This document shows, piece by piece, positions 19,501 through 27,136 of a DNA stretch of 64,000 nucleotides. This DNA comes from Flavobacterium enshiense DK69 (GTDB taxonomy: Bacteria; Bacteroidota; Bacteroidia; Flavobacteriales; Flavobacteriaceae). The position numbers were made by a program, and so were the translations under genes. Under the pieces are notes generated by a model that had not been told where the DNA came from, did not search any database, and saw only the letters and a list, made by a program, of their open reading frames with translations. Location: positions 1 through 64,000 of the forward strand of contig NZ_AVCS01000008.1 in the NCBI RefSeq assembly GCF_000498495.1, written 5' to 3'. Within the stretch, counting starts at the first letter, position 1; every line of letters starts with the position of its first letter.

Positions 19501-19884
19501 AAAAAGCGCATCGGGATAAGTTACGATGATGGCTGGTTTTTTACGCGAATTGATGCGATTTAATACTTCGGCACGTAATAAAACATTGGCATTGTCGGTT
19601 TCTTCAATCTGATACGGACGACGATAGGAGCCGGGATAAAACAATACGTCCTGATCGTTGATAAGGCTTTCCAGATCGTTCAGGTAGTAGGCTGCTTCTT
19701 CCTTGTCCTGAAAAACGAGCAAAAAAGGAAGATCGGTTTTTTGGAAAAGGGCTTCGATGACAAACGACAACGACGAACCGATTAATCCTTTCATTTGGAT
19801 TTTCGATTCGCGTTTTTGTAATTGTTCCGCTATCTGTGTGACTTTCGTCGATTTATGGTAGCTATTTTGGATGTCGGTTTTCAA
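16531..19884 (-). CDS. mfd: Transcription-repair coupling factor
   Basis: Mfd removes stalled RNA polymerase from lesions and recruits UvrA. The 1117-residue form has an N-terminal UvrB-homology region, the RNAP-interaction/Tudor-like segment (VGDYVTHIDHGIGKFGG), a RecG-like helicase core (RLVCGDVGFGKTE Walker A, DEEQ box, TATPIPRTL, RRGRVGRSNKKAF-type motif VI) and the C-terminal TRCF domain. The frame is open to 19986, but those residues overlap the lipoprotein gene upstream. The TTG at 19884, 10 bp after that gene's stop, is the likely start. The gene is convergent with pgi. Confidence 0.94.
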   Translation of the reverse strand: MKTDIQNSYHKSTKVTQIAEQLQKRESKIQMKGLIGSSLSFVIEALFQKTDLPFLLVFQDKEEAAYYLNDLESLINDQDVLFYPGSYRRPYQIEETDNANVLLRAEVLNRINSRKKPAIIVTYPDALFEKVVTRKELDKNTLKVTVGDSISIDFINEVLFEYNFKRVDFVSEPGEFSVRGGIIDVFSFSNDNPYRIEFFGNEVDSIRSFDVETQLSIEKQKKITIIPNVENKFLKENRESFLEYINPQTVLFLQNTDLLLSQLDKLFGKATEAFEKLSKDIQHAAPEAMFLNQQAFVKKALDFTLVELAAKPIFRTEKTFEFHTQPQPSFNKQFDLLLNNLNDNHFNGIKNYLFCSNDGQAKRFHDIFESLDEANHENIRKQYHTVVFSLFQGFIDEEIQIACYTDHQIFERYHKFNLKNGYSKKQTITLKELTTLSVGDYVTHIDHGIGKFGGLQKIQVEGKTQEAIKLVYADNDIVYVSIHSLHKISKYNGKDGAPPKIYKLGSTAWKTLKQKTKARVKHIAFNLIQLYAKRRLDKGFAFAPDSYLQAELESSFIYEDTPDQLKATQEVKTDMENDRPMDRLVCGDVGFGKTEVAIRAAFKAVDNGKQVAVLVPTTILAFQHYKTFRDRLKDMPVSVAYVNRFRSAKQKAETLKQLEEGKLDILIGTHQLVNKNVVFKDLGLLIVDEEQKFGVNVKDKLKTIAHNVDTLTLTATPIPRTLQFSLMAARDLSVITTPPPNRYPIDTQVVGFNEEVIRDAISYEIERGGQVYFINNRIENIKEIAGMIQRLVPGAKVGVGHGQMDGKKLEELMLAFMDGDFDVLVATTIIESGLDVPNANTIFINNANNFGLSDLHQMRGRVGRSNKKAFCYFICPPYSAMTEEARKRIQALEQFSELGSGFNIAMKDLEIRGAGDLLGGEQSGFINDIGFDTYQKIMNEAIEELKENEFKDLYPEENDIETKEYVKDIQIDTDFELLFPDEYINNISERLNLYNELSVIKTEEALQQYEQKLIDRFGALPKQAVALLNSIRIKWKATHIGIEKLVLKQGKMVGYFVSDQQSDFYQSAKFMKVLQFVQQNGNLCKMKEKETKNGLRLLLTFENVKSVKRALELIELI

Positions 19885-19894
19885 AGGAAATGAA

Positions 19895-20539
19895 TTAACG
19901 GTTGAAAGGCCTTCTTTTGCTGTCTTCCGGCGTTTGTGTTTTTTCGGCTTCTTGGTCTTTGAGTTCCTGAACCTCACGACGGGCATGACGGGAGGTATCC
20001 AATGCCTGAAGCATGATTATTTCGCCTTCCTCTTTCGGGATTTCGCTTTTTACGATTATTTCATTCATCTGGTTTTGAATCGAAATAACCTCTTCGGATA
20101 TATCCTGTATCAGCGGGATTACTTTTTTCGTTGGGATGTATTCAAGGCTGATGAAGGTTTCCAGTGATTTCAGTTTGGTGTTCAGCGTGGAAATTCTGCT
20201 TTTTACGGCTGGTTTGTTGAACATAGCCGGAATGTTGTTGTTGATCATTTCGCCTTTTGCCGTTAAACTTTTGGATTTTAGTCGAAAGGCATTTAGTGAA
20301 CTCTTTGGTTTTTGCTGCAATTCCTGGTTGAACGTGCGCCATTCCTGCCATCTGTTTATTTGCGACTGTACTTTTGGATTAACCGGCGGTATATTGAATT
20401 TCCAATTTTGGTTAATCACGGCAAATACCGAATCATTATGTTTTGCCGCTTTATCACTGTCGGCGATTCTTTCCTCTTTGTTTTGGCAGGAAAAAATCAG
20501 CAGGGACAATAAAAGCAACAGCGACGACTTGATTTTCAT
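19895..20539 (-). CDS. Lipoprotein of unknown function
   Basis: A 214-residue protein with a clear lipoprotein signal (Leu-rich core, lipobox IFSC at about 15-18). The remainder is charged, helix-prone and rich in Lys/Glu/Gln, with a coiled-coil-like stretch around residues 110-195 and a basic tail. I recognise no named family. It lies 10 bp upstream of the likely mfd start on the same strand, so the two are probably co-transcribed. Confidence 0.8.
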   Translation of the reverse strand: MKIKSSLLLLLSLLIFSCQNKEERIADSDKAAKHNDSVFAVINQNWKFNIPPVNPKVQSQINRWQEWRTFNQELQQKPKSSLNAFRLKSKSLTAKGEMINNNIPAMFNKPAVKSRISTLNTKLKSLETFISLEYIPTKKVIPLIQDISEEVISIQNQMNEIIVKSEIPKEEGEIIMLQALDTSRHARREVQELKDQEAEKTQTPEDSKRRPFNR

Positions 20540-20650
20540 AATAAAAGTTTAGAAAGCAAATTTACAAATGTTATTGAAAACTCCTTTTTTTGAAGGGAAT
20601 ATGTTAACTAAAATCCGATTTTTTGTTAATTGAAAATTTTCAGATTGAAA

Positions 20651-20684
20651 TTGAATTCTAAATTTTAGCAAAAGAGTATCTTTG
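20651..20684 (+). promoter_or_regulatory. Promoter of the threonine dehydrogenase gene
   Basis: TTG at 20651-20653 and TATCTTTG at 20677-20684 are separated by 23 bp. Transcription would start near 20690, giving a leader of about 14 nt before the ATG at 20705. An in-frame GTG at 20684 falls inside the -7 element and cannot be the start. Confidence 0.7.
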
Positions 20685-20704
20685 TGGGTACTAAAAAAAT
20701 AGAA

Positions 20705-21652
20705 ATGAGCACGAAAATTTTAATCATTGGCGCTTGCGGACAAATCGGTACCGAACTGACTGCAAAACTGAGAGAAACCTACGGAGTTGATAATGTTATA
20801 GCTTCAGACATCCGAAAACTGGAGAACGATGTGGTGCATAACGGAATTTTTGAAGTTGTGAATGCCCTTGATTATAATCAGATTGAACATCTTGTTGAGA
20901 AATATCAGATTACCGATGTGTATCTGATGGCAGCTTTGCTTTCGGCTACTGCAGAAAAGAACCCTGCTTTTGCCTGGGATCTGAATATGAACTCCCTGTT
21001 TCACGTACTTAACCTGGCGAAAGACGGAAAAATCCAAAAGATTTTCTGGCCATCTAGTATCGCGGTTTTCGGACCTACAACTCCAAGAAACAACACGCCG
21101 CAGTACACTGTGATGGAGCCATCGACAGTTTACGGAATTTCGAAACAATCGGGTGAACGTTGGTGTGAATATTACAACAATAAATATGGTGTAGATGTGA
21201 GAAGTATCCGTTATCCTGGACTTATTTCATGGACAACGCCTCCGGGAGGCGGAACTACGGATTATGCCGTGGATATCTACTATAAAGCGCTTGAAGATAA
21301 AAAATACACTTGTTTCCTTTCAGAAAATACAGGTTTGCCGATGATGTATATGGACGATGCTATTAAAGCGACAATCAGCATTATGCAGGCTCCTGCTGAG
21401 AAAGTCAAAATCCGTTCGTCTTATAATTTATCGGCAGTAAGTTTCACACCAAAGGAAATTGCGGAATCGATTAAAAATCATATTCCTGAATTTACTATCG
21501 ATTATGCTCCGGATTTTCGTCAGGCGATTGCTGACAGCTGGCCGGCGAGTATTGACGACTCTTCTGCGAGAACTGATTGGGGTTGGCAGCATGATTACGA
21601 CATGGAACGCATGACCACTACGATGTTAGAAAACCTGGCTAAGAAATTATAA
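20705..21652 (+). CDS. L-threonine 3-dehydrogenase, SDR type (GalE-like)
   Basis: An NAD-dependent short-chain dehydrogenase of 315 aa. It has the Rossmann motif GACGQIG near the N-terminus, the SSIAVFGP strand, and the catalytic YGISK (Tyr-x-x-x-Lys). The N-terminal sequence and overall pattern match the GalE-like threonine dehydrogenases described from Flavobacterium and Cytophaga, which oxidise threonine to 2-amino-3-ketobutyrate. A sugar-nucleotide epimerase is the alternative, but the resemblance to the threonine enzyme is stronger. Confidence 0.82.
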   Translation: MSTKILIIGACGQIGTELTAKLRETYGVDNVIASDIRKLENDVVHNGIFEVVNALDYNQIEHLVEKYQITDVYLMAALLSATAEKNPAFAWDLNMNSLFHVLNLAKDGKIQKIFWPSSIAVFGPTTPRNNTPQYTVMEPSTVYGISKQSGERWCEYYNNKYGVDVRSIRYPGLISWTTPPGGGTTDYAVDIYYKALEDKKYTCFLSENTGLPMMYMDDAIKATISIMQAPAEKVKIRSSYNLSAVSFTPKEIAESIKNHIPEFTIDYAPDFRQAIADSWPASIDDSSARTDWGWQHDYDMERMTTTMLENLAKKL

Positions 21653-21656
21653 TATT

Positions 21657-21686
21657 AAAAACGCTACCCTTCGGTAGCGTTTTTTG
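21657..21686 (+). terminator. Terminator after the threonine dehydrogenase gene
   Basis: CGCTACC (21662-21668) pairs with GGTAGCG (21673-21679) around a CTTC tetraloop, with A residues before and a T run after. It can work in both directions between the two convergent genes. Confidence 0.88.
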
Positions 21687-21704
21687 TTTGGTTTAGGATT
21701 AATT

Positions 21705-22214
21705 TTATTTGCTGCTTTTTATTTGTTGCAGCTGTGCATCTTCCTTCGGTGCAATAATTTTGATAACGTCTTTAACATCGTCATTCGGAACCGTCATTGA
21801 AAGTACGTAGTGTTTTACTTTCCACACTTTTCCTTCTTTTACCATAACACCCGAACCGCGACAGATTTTCATCCAAGTGTCCAATAATTCATCAAACCAC
21901 GCTATTTTTCCGGATGGGTCCATATAGATATGGCGTTCAACAGGTTTAAAGTCCCAGGCACGGCCTTTGTCGAAATACGGTTTGGCAAAATCAATAAATT
22001 GTTTTTTGTTCCAGTTTTCGGTTGCATCGGTACCAATGAAGATGGATTCGTCTGACATCGCACCGAAATACTTGTCGAAATTTCCTTCAGCAGCATCTTT
22101 ATGCCAATTATCCAAAACGGTGGCAATTGCTTTTTTCTCAGATTCTGATTTTTGCGCTGTGGATTCAAAGGAAATCAGCATAAGGGCCGATAACAAAAAG
22201 AATAATTTTTTCAT
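21705..22214 (-). CDS. NTF2/SnoaL-like exported protein
   Basis: A 169-residue protein with a signal peptide (MKKLFFLLSALML... cleavage near STAQ). The body has the pattern of the SnoaL-like/DUF4440 nuclear-transport-factor-2 fold: an N-terminal helix (VLDNWHKDAAEGNFDKYF), then strands including AWFDELLDTW and WKVKHYVLSMTVPND. Such proteins are often stand-alone ligand-binding or enzyme-like folds; no activity can be assigned. Confidence 0.78.
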   Translation of the reverse strand: MKKLFFLLSALMLISFESTAQKSESEKKAIATVLDNWHKDAAEGNFDKYFGAMSDESIFIGTDATENWNKKQFIDFAKPYFDKGRAWDFKPVERHIYMDPSGKIAWFDELLDTWMKICRGSGVMVKEGKVWKVKHYVLSMTVPNDDVKDVIKIIAPKEDAQLQQIKSSK

Positions 22215-22328
22215 AATGGTTAGTGGTTTGTGTTTAATCCCTGCAATTTAGGAAAAGTTTTTAATCTCCTTGATTGTAGGAACGGTTCACAAAAGAGTTT
22301 CACATTTTTTCTTCTTTTGGTGGGAAAT

Positions 22329-23618
22329 TTACGACTTATGGATTACAACTGTTTTGATGTTTACGAATTCCTTAATACCTTCTTCAGATAGTTCCCTTCC
22401 GTAGCCGGATTTTTTAACTCCTCCGAAGGGTAAACGCGGGTCGGATTTGACCATGGTGTTGATGAAGACTGCTCCTTCCTCGAATTTACTAATATGGCTT
22501 CTGAGAGTATCGATATCCTCTGTAAAAATGGAAACGCCTAAACCGAATTCGGACTGATTGCTGATCTCGATGGCTTCGGTTAAATCTTTGAAAGGAATCA
22601 GAGCCGCCACAGGGCCAAAAGTTTCTTCTTTGAAAACCGGCATTTCGGTGGTAACGTTGGTTAGTAGCGTAGGTTCGTAAAAAGCGTCTTTTCGTTTTCC
22701 TCCCAATACTATTTTGGCGCCCATGGCAACGGATTGCTCTACTTGTTTTTCTAGCTCTATGGCTAAGTCAACGCGGGCCAGTGGGCCAATTTGTGTTTCT
22801 GGCAGCATTGGGTCACCACAAACGAGTTGGCTGATTGATTCTTTGTATTTTTCGGTGAAATCGTCGAAAATGTTCTGCTGAATTAAAAAACGTTTGGCTG
22901 CAATACAGCTTTGTCCGGTGTTTTGCATTCGTGCGTTAACGGCTGATGCTACAGCTTTGTCTAAATCGGCATCTTCGCAAACGATGAAGGCATTGCTGCC
23001 TCCGAGTTCCAATAACGACTTTTTCAGGTGTTTTCCTGCCTGTGCCGCTACCGAGCTTCCGGCGGCTTCACTTCCGGTGAGCGAAACACCTTTGATTTCA
23101 GGATGGGCAATCACATCGGCTACTTTGTCGCTCGATAAATGGAGGTTTTGGTAAATACCGATTGGAAAACCGCTTTCTATAAATAAGGCTTCGATGCTTT
23201 CGGCGGATTCAGGTACGTTGCTGGCATGTTTGACCATTACGACGTTCCCTGCAATGATTGATGGAATTGCAAAGCGAAAAACCTGCCAGAACGGAAAGTT
23301 CCAGGGCATAACGCCTAAGAGTACACCTAAAGGTTCGTAGGTTACGAAATTTTCATGACCTTCGGTTTGGATATGTTTGGTTTGCAGTAAGGTGGCTGCA
23401 TTTTGACAATAATATTCGCAAAGCACACCGCATTTGTCAACTTCTGCAAGGGATTGGGTGATGGGTTTTCCCATTTCCTTGGTGATCATAGCGGCATATT
23501 GTTCGCGGTTTTGATGGAGCACTTTTTTTAGCTCCTCAACCATGGCAATACGTTCTTCTATTGATATCGCCTTCCAGTAGATAAAAGCTTCCTGAGCGGT
23601 GTTTATTTTAGTTTGCAT
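22329..23618 (-). CDS. NAD(P)-dependent aldehyde dehydrogenase, succinate-semialdehyde dehydrogenase-like
   Basis: A 429-residue aldehyde dehydrogenase. Visible are PWNFPFWQ, the general base in LLELGGSNAF, the catalytic cysteine in NTGQSC, ETFGPVA and the C-terminal PFGGVKKSGYGRE. It is about 25-30 residues shorter at the N-terminus than typical GabD and closest in style to the YneI/Sad branch of succinate-semialdehyde dehydrogenases. The substrate is inferred from subfamily resemblance only. The gene stands alone; a TAACTTTA element (one mismatch to TAnnTTTG) lies just upstream. Confidence 0.9.
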   Translation of the reverse strand: MQTKINTAQEAFIYWKAISIEERIAMVEELKKVLHQNREQYAAMITKEMGKPITQSLAEVDKCGVLCEYYCQNAATLLQTKHIQTEGHENFVTYEPLGVLLGVMPWNFPFWQVFRFAIPSIIAGNVVMVKHASNVPESAESIEALFIESGFPIGIYQNLHLSSDKVADVIAHPEIKGVSLTGSEAAGSSVAAQAGKHLKKSLLELGGSNAFIVCEDADLDKAVASAVNARMQNTGQSCIAAKRFLIQQNIFDDFTEKYKESISQLVCGDPMLPETQIGPLARVDLAIELEKQVEQSVAMGAKIVLGGKRKDAFYEPTLLTNVTTEMPVFKEETFGPVAALIPFKDLTEAIEISNQSEFGLGVSIFTEDIDTLRSHISKFEEGAVFINTMVKSDPRLPFGGVKKSGYGRELSEEGIKEFVNIKTVVIHKS

Positions 23619-23872
23619 AAAAGTTCCGTTGTGAAGGATAAAGTTACGGTTTTTGCAGAAAAAAATGAGAGTTGTTTTTAAGGGGCTGTTTTTTAATTAT
23701 TCGGCTTTATGAGGCTTAAATATGGAATAAGTATGGAGAATTGGTGTGGAGGAGAATAATGTATGTGAAGATGGTTTTTTTTATATCGATTCAGCTTAGT
23801 TTTGAAAAAGGCCAAGTTTTGAAATCAGAGTTTTGACTTTTCAATTTTTAGGTCTTTTGGGATAATGCAAAA
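23619..23872. other. Intergenic region without a recognisable gene
   Basis: Part of a 364-bp gap between two minus-strand genes. Apart from the aldehyde dehydrogenase promoter region next to 23619 and the hairpins annotated at 23873-23978, it is AT-rich sequence with no open frame, RNA gene or repeat that I can support. Confidence 0.6.
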
Positions 23873-23909
23873 AAAAACAGTGGCAAACTACAATCTGCCA
23901 CTGTTTTTA
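23873..23909 (-). terminator. Terminator for the lipocalin-like lipoprotein gene
   Basis: AAAAACAGTGGCA and TGCCACTGTTTTT form a 13-bp stem; on the minus strand it is followed by about nine T residues. It lies 74 bp beyond the lipoprotein stop. Confidence 0.8.
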
Positions 23910-23940
23910 GAATTTTGCATTTTAATGTAAGAAACCTTAT

Positions 23941-23984
23941 AGCGCTTTATTTTATTGTCTGGTTATCAATAAGGCGCTTTTTTT
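23941..23984 (+). repeat. Second hairpin, 11-bp stem with plus-strand T run
   Basis: AGCGCTTTATT (23941-23951) pairs, with wobble, with AATAAGGCGCT (23968-23978), followed by T residues that run into the stop codon of the lipoprotein gene. It is oriented as a plus-strand terminator although no plus-strand gene precedes it; it may simply protect the minus-strand mRNA 3' end. Confidence 0.5.
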
Positions 23985-25647
23985 AGCGTACATAGACTCT
24001 GTCGCCAACTTTGACTTTGTTGATGGTGATAAACTGAATAGTATGCGTCACTACTTCATCATTTGATGATGTCGCAGTAAAAGTATTCCCATCAAGGACA
24101 TAAGTGCCACTTCCCGTGTCAGTATATGTTTCGAAAGTATCTGCGGCATCCGTTTCAATACTGCAGTTAGAGGTTAGAATACTTCTGTTATAAAACTTGT
24201 ATTTGTCTTTTTCAATGAATGAATATGTGTTTTCTCCAATAATAAGTGTTTCACTCAGGGCAGTATAGGCTTGGGTTGCAACCGAAGGACAACTTGGTGA
24301 TGTGAATAAATCTACGTAGGTGCCCAAAGGAACGCCGTCTTCAAATGAAACAAGTGTCCATGTTCCTACTAATGATGCCTCTACAGTTACAGGGATATTT
24401 CCGCTGAAAGAACTAAAACCATCATTGTACGAAATATGTAAGTTAGTTCGAACGGGTAGTGCTGTTGGTGTTCCATTTAATTTCAATTTCAGATTTAACT
24501 GTCCATTTGAGCTTAATGCTGCGGAGACAACTGATACGTTGGAATTACTCGAGCTAAATTCTACATTTTCCATAAAAGAACTATCAACCGGATTTATAAC
24601 ATCTGGATTGGAAGTTTGTAAAACTTCTTGGGTCAGAGTGTCGAAATCCGTATGCTCCGCAGTGTTAGTTTGATTGATTAGCGGATTGTTTTTCGTTACA
24701 ATGTGATTGTATAAATTTACGCTGTTAAAGTATTTTACCGCCAATGGTTCTGTTTTTGAAGCATCACTGGCGATTAATTTTCGTTCTTTAATTTCAAAAG
24801 TTAGCTCTTTGGCAATATTATCGGTTAATACGATTTCGGGAGCTCTGTTGACTACCACATTATTTTTGTTGCTAAACCAACCAAAAACTATTGCGCTGTT
24901 TTTGTCGTAGATATTGGCCAGTGCTTCTGTATTGGCTTCGTATGCTTTATAGCCGGCGACTGCTAAAATTGCGCAGCCAAGTACAGGTGAAGTAGCAACG
25001 CCTAAAGCTGCAACTCCTACTAACGCAATTGCTGCCACATGTTTGTTGATGTGTATCTTGGTTTCCGTTACCGTATTTCTGCCGGTGATATCGCTAAAAT
25101 CCGTAAGGATTAAATGGTCAAATAATTGTTTGTTGGCTTTATATAAAGTTGCGATGGATGCTTTTTCGGCAGCTGAAGCATTGTTGTAATGCGTGATTAA
25201 AGTGTTTATCGCGTTTTGTGCTGAAACAGCTTGAGGATCGTTATTTAAGGTTTGTGCAAATGCATTCAGGTTGGCAAATAGATCTACAACATTTTCGTCG
25301 GCAGTCCCGGTTAAGGAGGTAGGAGAAATATTGTAATGAACAGTTGCGTTAGACAAACCGGGAATAATTAAATCGTGGGCGCCTGTCAATACCTCATTTG
25401 GAAGGTAAAAAGCCAGTGTATGTTCGCCTGTCTTAACTAGATTGACTGGAATCCCACCAATTGTTCCCTGATATTCAAATTGCGTCAACGTAATATTGTT
25501 AAAGGTAACCGTTACAATTTGTGAACCTCTAATTGCTCCTCCGTCCTGAGTAATCGGGGTGGTTTGCTCGGTTGTGTCCTCTTTGGAGCACGAAATCATT
25601 GAGATAACCAAAAAAAAGGTCATCAGTTTAAAAAGTTTGGTTTTCAT
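23983..25647 (-). CDS. Large lipoprotein with C-terminal lipocalin-like domain
   Basis: A 554-residue surface or periplasmic lipoprotein (lipobox MISC at about residues 17-20, followed by a Thr/Glu-rich linker). The N-terminal third contains a beta-rich segment (TVTFNNITLTQFEYQG) and helical stretches, the middle a short hydrophobic Ala/Val/Gly-rich patch (IALVGVAALGVATSPVLG), and the last ~110 residues begin LVGTWTLVSFEDG, the opening of a lipocalin-like domain. ATG 25647 is preferred to ATG 25686 because the signal peptide begins there. Function unknown; no operon partners. Confidence 0.75.
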   Translation of the reverse strand: MKTKLFKLMTFFLVISMISCSKEDTTEQTTPITQDGGAIRGSQIVTVTFNNITLTQFEYQGTIGGIPVNLVKTGEHTLAFYLPNEVLTGAHDLIIPGLSNATVHYNISPTSLTGTADENVVDLFANLNAFAQTLNNDPQAVSAQNAINTLITHYNNASAAEKASIATLYKANKQLFDHLILTDFSDITGRNTVTETKIHINKHVAAIALVGVAALGVATSPVLGCAILAVAGYKAYEANTEALANIYDKNSAIVFGWFSNKNNVVVNRAPEIVLTDNIAKELTFEIKERKLIASDASKTEPLAVKYFNSVNLYNHIVTKNNPLINQTNTAEHTDFDTLTQEVLQTSNPDVINPVDSSFMENVEFSSSNSNVSVVSAALSSNGQLNLKLKLNGTPTALPVRTNLHISYNDGFSSFSGNIPVTVEASLVGTWTLVSFEDGVPLGTYVDLFTSPSCPSVATQAYTALSETLIIGENTYSFIEKDKYKFYNRSILTSNCSIETDAADTFETYTDTGSGTYVLDGNTFTATSSNDEVVTHTIQFITINKVKVGDRVYVR

Positions 25648-25913
25648 AAATGTGTAAGGGATGTTTTTGATAGGGCAAAAAAACAAAACTTATAGAACTT
25701 AAAAAATCCCGCAAATTTGTTTTTTGTTATTTTTTGTCCGTAACATTTCTTTTGGCGCTTTGTTATGGTCTCATGGGTGCCACATTGCAACAATTTTTTT
25801 AATTTGTTTTTTCTGTTACAAAAACTGAAACAAGTTTTTCAAATTTATTTTTGTGTTACCCGAAAATAAAAAGAGACCAAATTTGTTTCGTCATCGCACC
25901 TGAGATGGGAAAT
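25648..25913. other. AT-rich intergenic region
   Basis: About 270 bp with poly-T and poly-A runs between the lipoprotein gene and the thioredoxin operon terminator. It presumably holds the lipoprotein promoter (a TATAAGTTTTG-like sequence on the minus strand near 25690). I see no open frame, RNA gene or repeat array. Confidence 0.55.
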
Positions 25914-25940
25914 TAAAAAACCCCTGCAAACAGCAAGGGT
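25914..25940 (-). terminator. Terminator of the thioredoxin operon
   Basis: On the minus strand ACCCTTGC pairs with GCAGGGGT and is followed by six T residues. It is 28 bp past the last stop codon of the operon. Confidence 0.82.
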
Positions 25941-25967
25941 AGTAGTGTAGTGAAAACTATACACGGT

Positions 25968-26159
25968 TTATTTTTTCTTCTTCGTATCAAACATAGAGAA
26001 CACGAGCCCACCCATAACGGTTCCGTAGAGTGTGCTGTTTACCGGACTTGAAGTAATGGCGCATGAACCCTGACATCCGAAATAAAGAAAATAGAAATAA
26101 CCAGCGACAGTGCCTATGATGCAGCCGATTAACCAAAGCAGTGCTGTTTTATTTTTCAT
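25968..26159 (-). CDS. DUF6132-like small membrane protein
   Basis: A 63-residue protein with two hydrophobic segments (about residues 5-25 and 42-58) separated by a loop with GCQGSC, and a Lys-rich end. It resembles DUF6132, small membrane proteins often found beside thioredoxin or rhodanese genes in Bacteroidota. The cysteine pair could act in thiol/persulfide chemistry (inference). It is the last gene of the four-gene run and overlaps its predecessor by 11 bp. Confidence 0.75.
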   Translation of the reverse strand: MKNKTALLWLIGCIIGTVAGYFYFLYFGCQGSCAITSSPVNSTLYGTVMGGLVFSMFDTKKKK

Positions 26160-26364
26160 CCGTTGTTTTTGGTGTGGTTTTTATGCCCAGCAGCGAGTAC
26201 AAAGGGCAAAAACTTACGGCGCTTGTTATTAGAAAAACTGTTCCTATGCCTAATGCAACAAAGCCTAAGGTTCCGGTAATGACTTCAGTTGCGACCAGTA
26301 CCGCTAAAATGATGGAGATTCCAATGCGGATGAATTTGTCGCGATTTCCCATGTTTGCTTTCAT
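26149..26364 (-). CDS. DUF2892 (YgaP-like transmembrane) protein
   Basis: A 71-residue protein that fits DUF2892: an N-terminal amphipathic NMGNRDKFIRI start, two membrane helices (about residues 13-30 and 35-55) and a cysteine in SFCPLYSLLGI. In YgaP this module is fused to a sulfurtransferase domain; here it stands alone. Its 3' end overlaps the DUF6132-like gene by 11 bp, showing tight coupling. Confidence 0.85.
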   Translation of the reverse strand: MKANMGNRDKFIRIGISIILAVLVATEVITGTLGFVALGIGTVFLITSAVSFCPLYSLLGIKTTPKTTDEK

Positions 26365-26435
26365 AACTATTGTTGTTTTGTGGTTTGTAGTCGGTTTGTT
26401 TGTTTTTTACTTGAATTCTTCGAAATAATGTTTGG

Positions 26436-26732
26436 TTAGCTGTGTTGTCTGATGATGCTGACAAGGTCTTTTTTCGACAGGATGCCCGATTGTCGCCATA
26501 ACTGCTTTCCATCTTTGAAAAGAAGCATGGTGGGAACTGAACGTACTTGAAATTGTGCAGCAACGGTCGGATTCTTATCGATGTCTATTTTTATTACCGA
26601 TACATTCTCGCCTAAGTCATCTTTAACTTGTTTTAGTATTGGGGAGAGAGTTTGGCAAGGTCCGCACCATGTGGCAAAAAAGTCAATCAATACAGGTTTG
26701 TCTTTGTTTATTATTTCGGAAAATGTACTCAT
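26436..26732 (-). CDS. Thioredoxin
   Basis: A 98-residue single-domain thioredoxin with the active site WCGPC (C23 and C26), the buried IDIDKNP segment, and the cis-proline in VRSVPTM. No signal peptide, so it acts in the cytoplasm as a thiol-disulfide reductant. It is the second gene in a minus-strand operon of small membrane proteins, 6 bp behind the first gene, and is likely a dedicated partner of these rather than the main cellular thioredoxin. Confidence 0.93.
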   Translation of the reverse strand: MSTFSEIINKDKPVLIDFFATWCGPCQTLSPILKQVKDDLGENVSVIKIDIDKNPTVAAQFQVRSVPTMLLFKDGKQLWRQSGILSKKDLVSIIRQHS

Positions 26733-26738
26733 GGCAGG

Positions 26739-26936
26739 TTACTGTTTATTTCTTTTTTGAGGCACGGCACAGCCTCTTGGCCCACAACCGAAATTAAAGA
26801 TGGCCTGAAAAAGAAAAAAGGCTGCAAATATCATAAAAAACCATTCGTGGGTTGTGATGGCTTCATATCCTAATAGTAATGCCAAAGCCAATCGGAAATA
26901 GCGCATGAAGTGCCAATTTTGAAAAAAGTTGCTCAT
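26739..26936 (-). CDS. Small cysteine-containing membrane protein heading the thioredoxin operon
   Basis: A 65-residue protein with a basic N-terminus, two hydrophobic segments (about 12-25 and 30-47) and a C-terminal GCGPRGC cysteine pair. It resembles DUF2892-type small membrane proteins but I cannot place it securely. The cysteines and the adjacent thioredoxin suggest redox or sulfur handling at the inner membrane. Upstream lies a 14-bp palindrome about 41 bp before the predicted transcription start. Confidence 0.75.
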   Translation of the reverse strand: MSNFFQNWHFMRYFRLALALLLGYEAITTHEWFFMIFAAFFLFQAIFNFGCGPRGCAVPQKRNKQ

Positions 26937-26954
26937 TGAAAATTGTAATATTTA

Positions 26955-26966
26955 CGTAAAGTTACG
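26955..26966. promoter_or_regulatory. Palindrome overlapping the -7 region of the thioredoxin operon
   Basis: CGTAAAGTTACG has inverted arms CGTAA/TTACG and contains, on the minus strand, TAACTTTA (26964-26957), a one-mismatch TAnnTTTG -7 element. It could be an operator or simply the promoter. Confidence 0.4.
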
Positions 26967-26985
26967 AAATAGTCGTAATGAAAAT

Positions 26986-26999
26986 GTAACACTTGTTAC
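26986..26999. promoter_or_regulatory. Palindromic activator site upstream of the thioredoxin operon
   Basis: GTAACACTTGTTAC is a perfect inverted repeat GTAACA-N2-TGTTAC. Its centre is about 41-42 bp upstream of the start predicted from the -7 element at 26957-26964, the canonical class II position for Crp/Fnr-type activators. Identity of the regulator is inference. Confidence 0.5.
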
Positions 27000-27102
27000 T
27001 TTGAGATAGATAATTAATTTGTGGATGTGTTTAAGTGACCGCTTTTCTTTAGTTATATCAAGTTGAAGGAGTGCAATATCTGAGTTGGATTGTATCAGAA
27101 AT

Positions 27103-27130
27103 AAAAAAGCCCGACATTGCTGTCAGGCTT
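27103..27130 (-). terminator. Terminator after downstream tRNA-Asn copy
   Basis: On the minus strand AAGCCTGAC pairs with GTCGGGCTT (one wobble) and is followed by five T residues. It starts 7 bp past the tRNA 3' end. Confidence 0.82.
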
Positions 27131-27136
27131 TAAAAG

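Noticed and set aside
20684..20704. GTG start for the threonine dehydrogenase gene
   Set aside because: The GTG falls in the -7 element of the promoter.
23941..23984. Plus-strand transcription unit ending in the hairpin at 23941
   Set aside because: No plus-strand promoter or frame precedes it in the 320 bp gap, so I keep it only as a hairpin.
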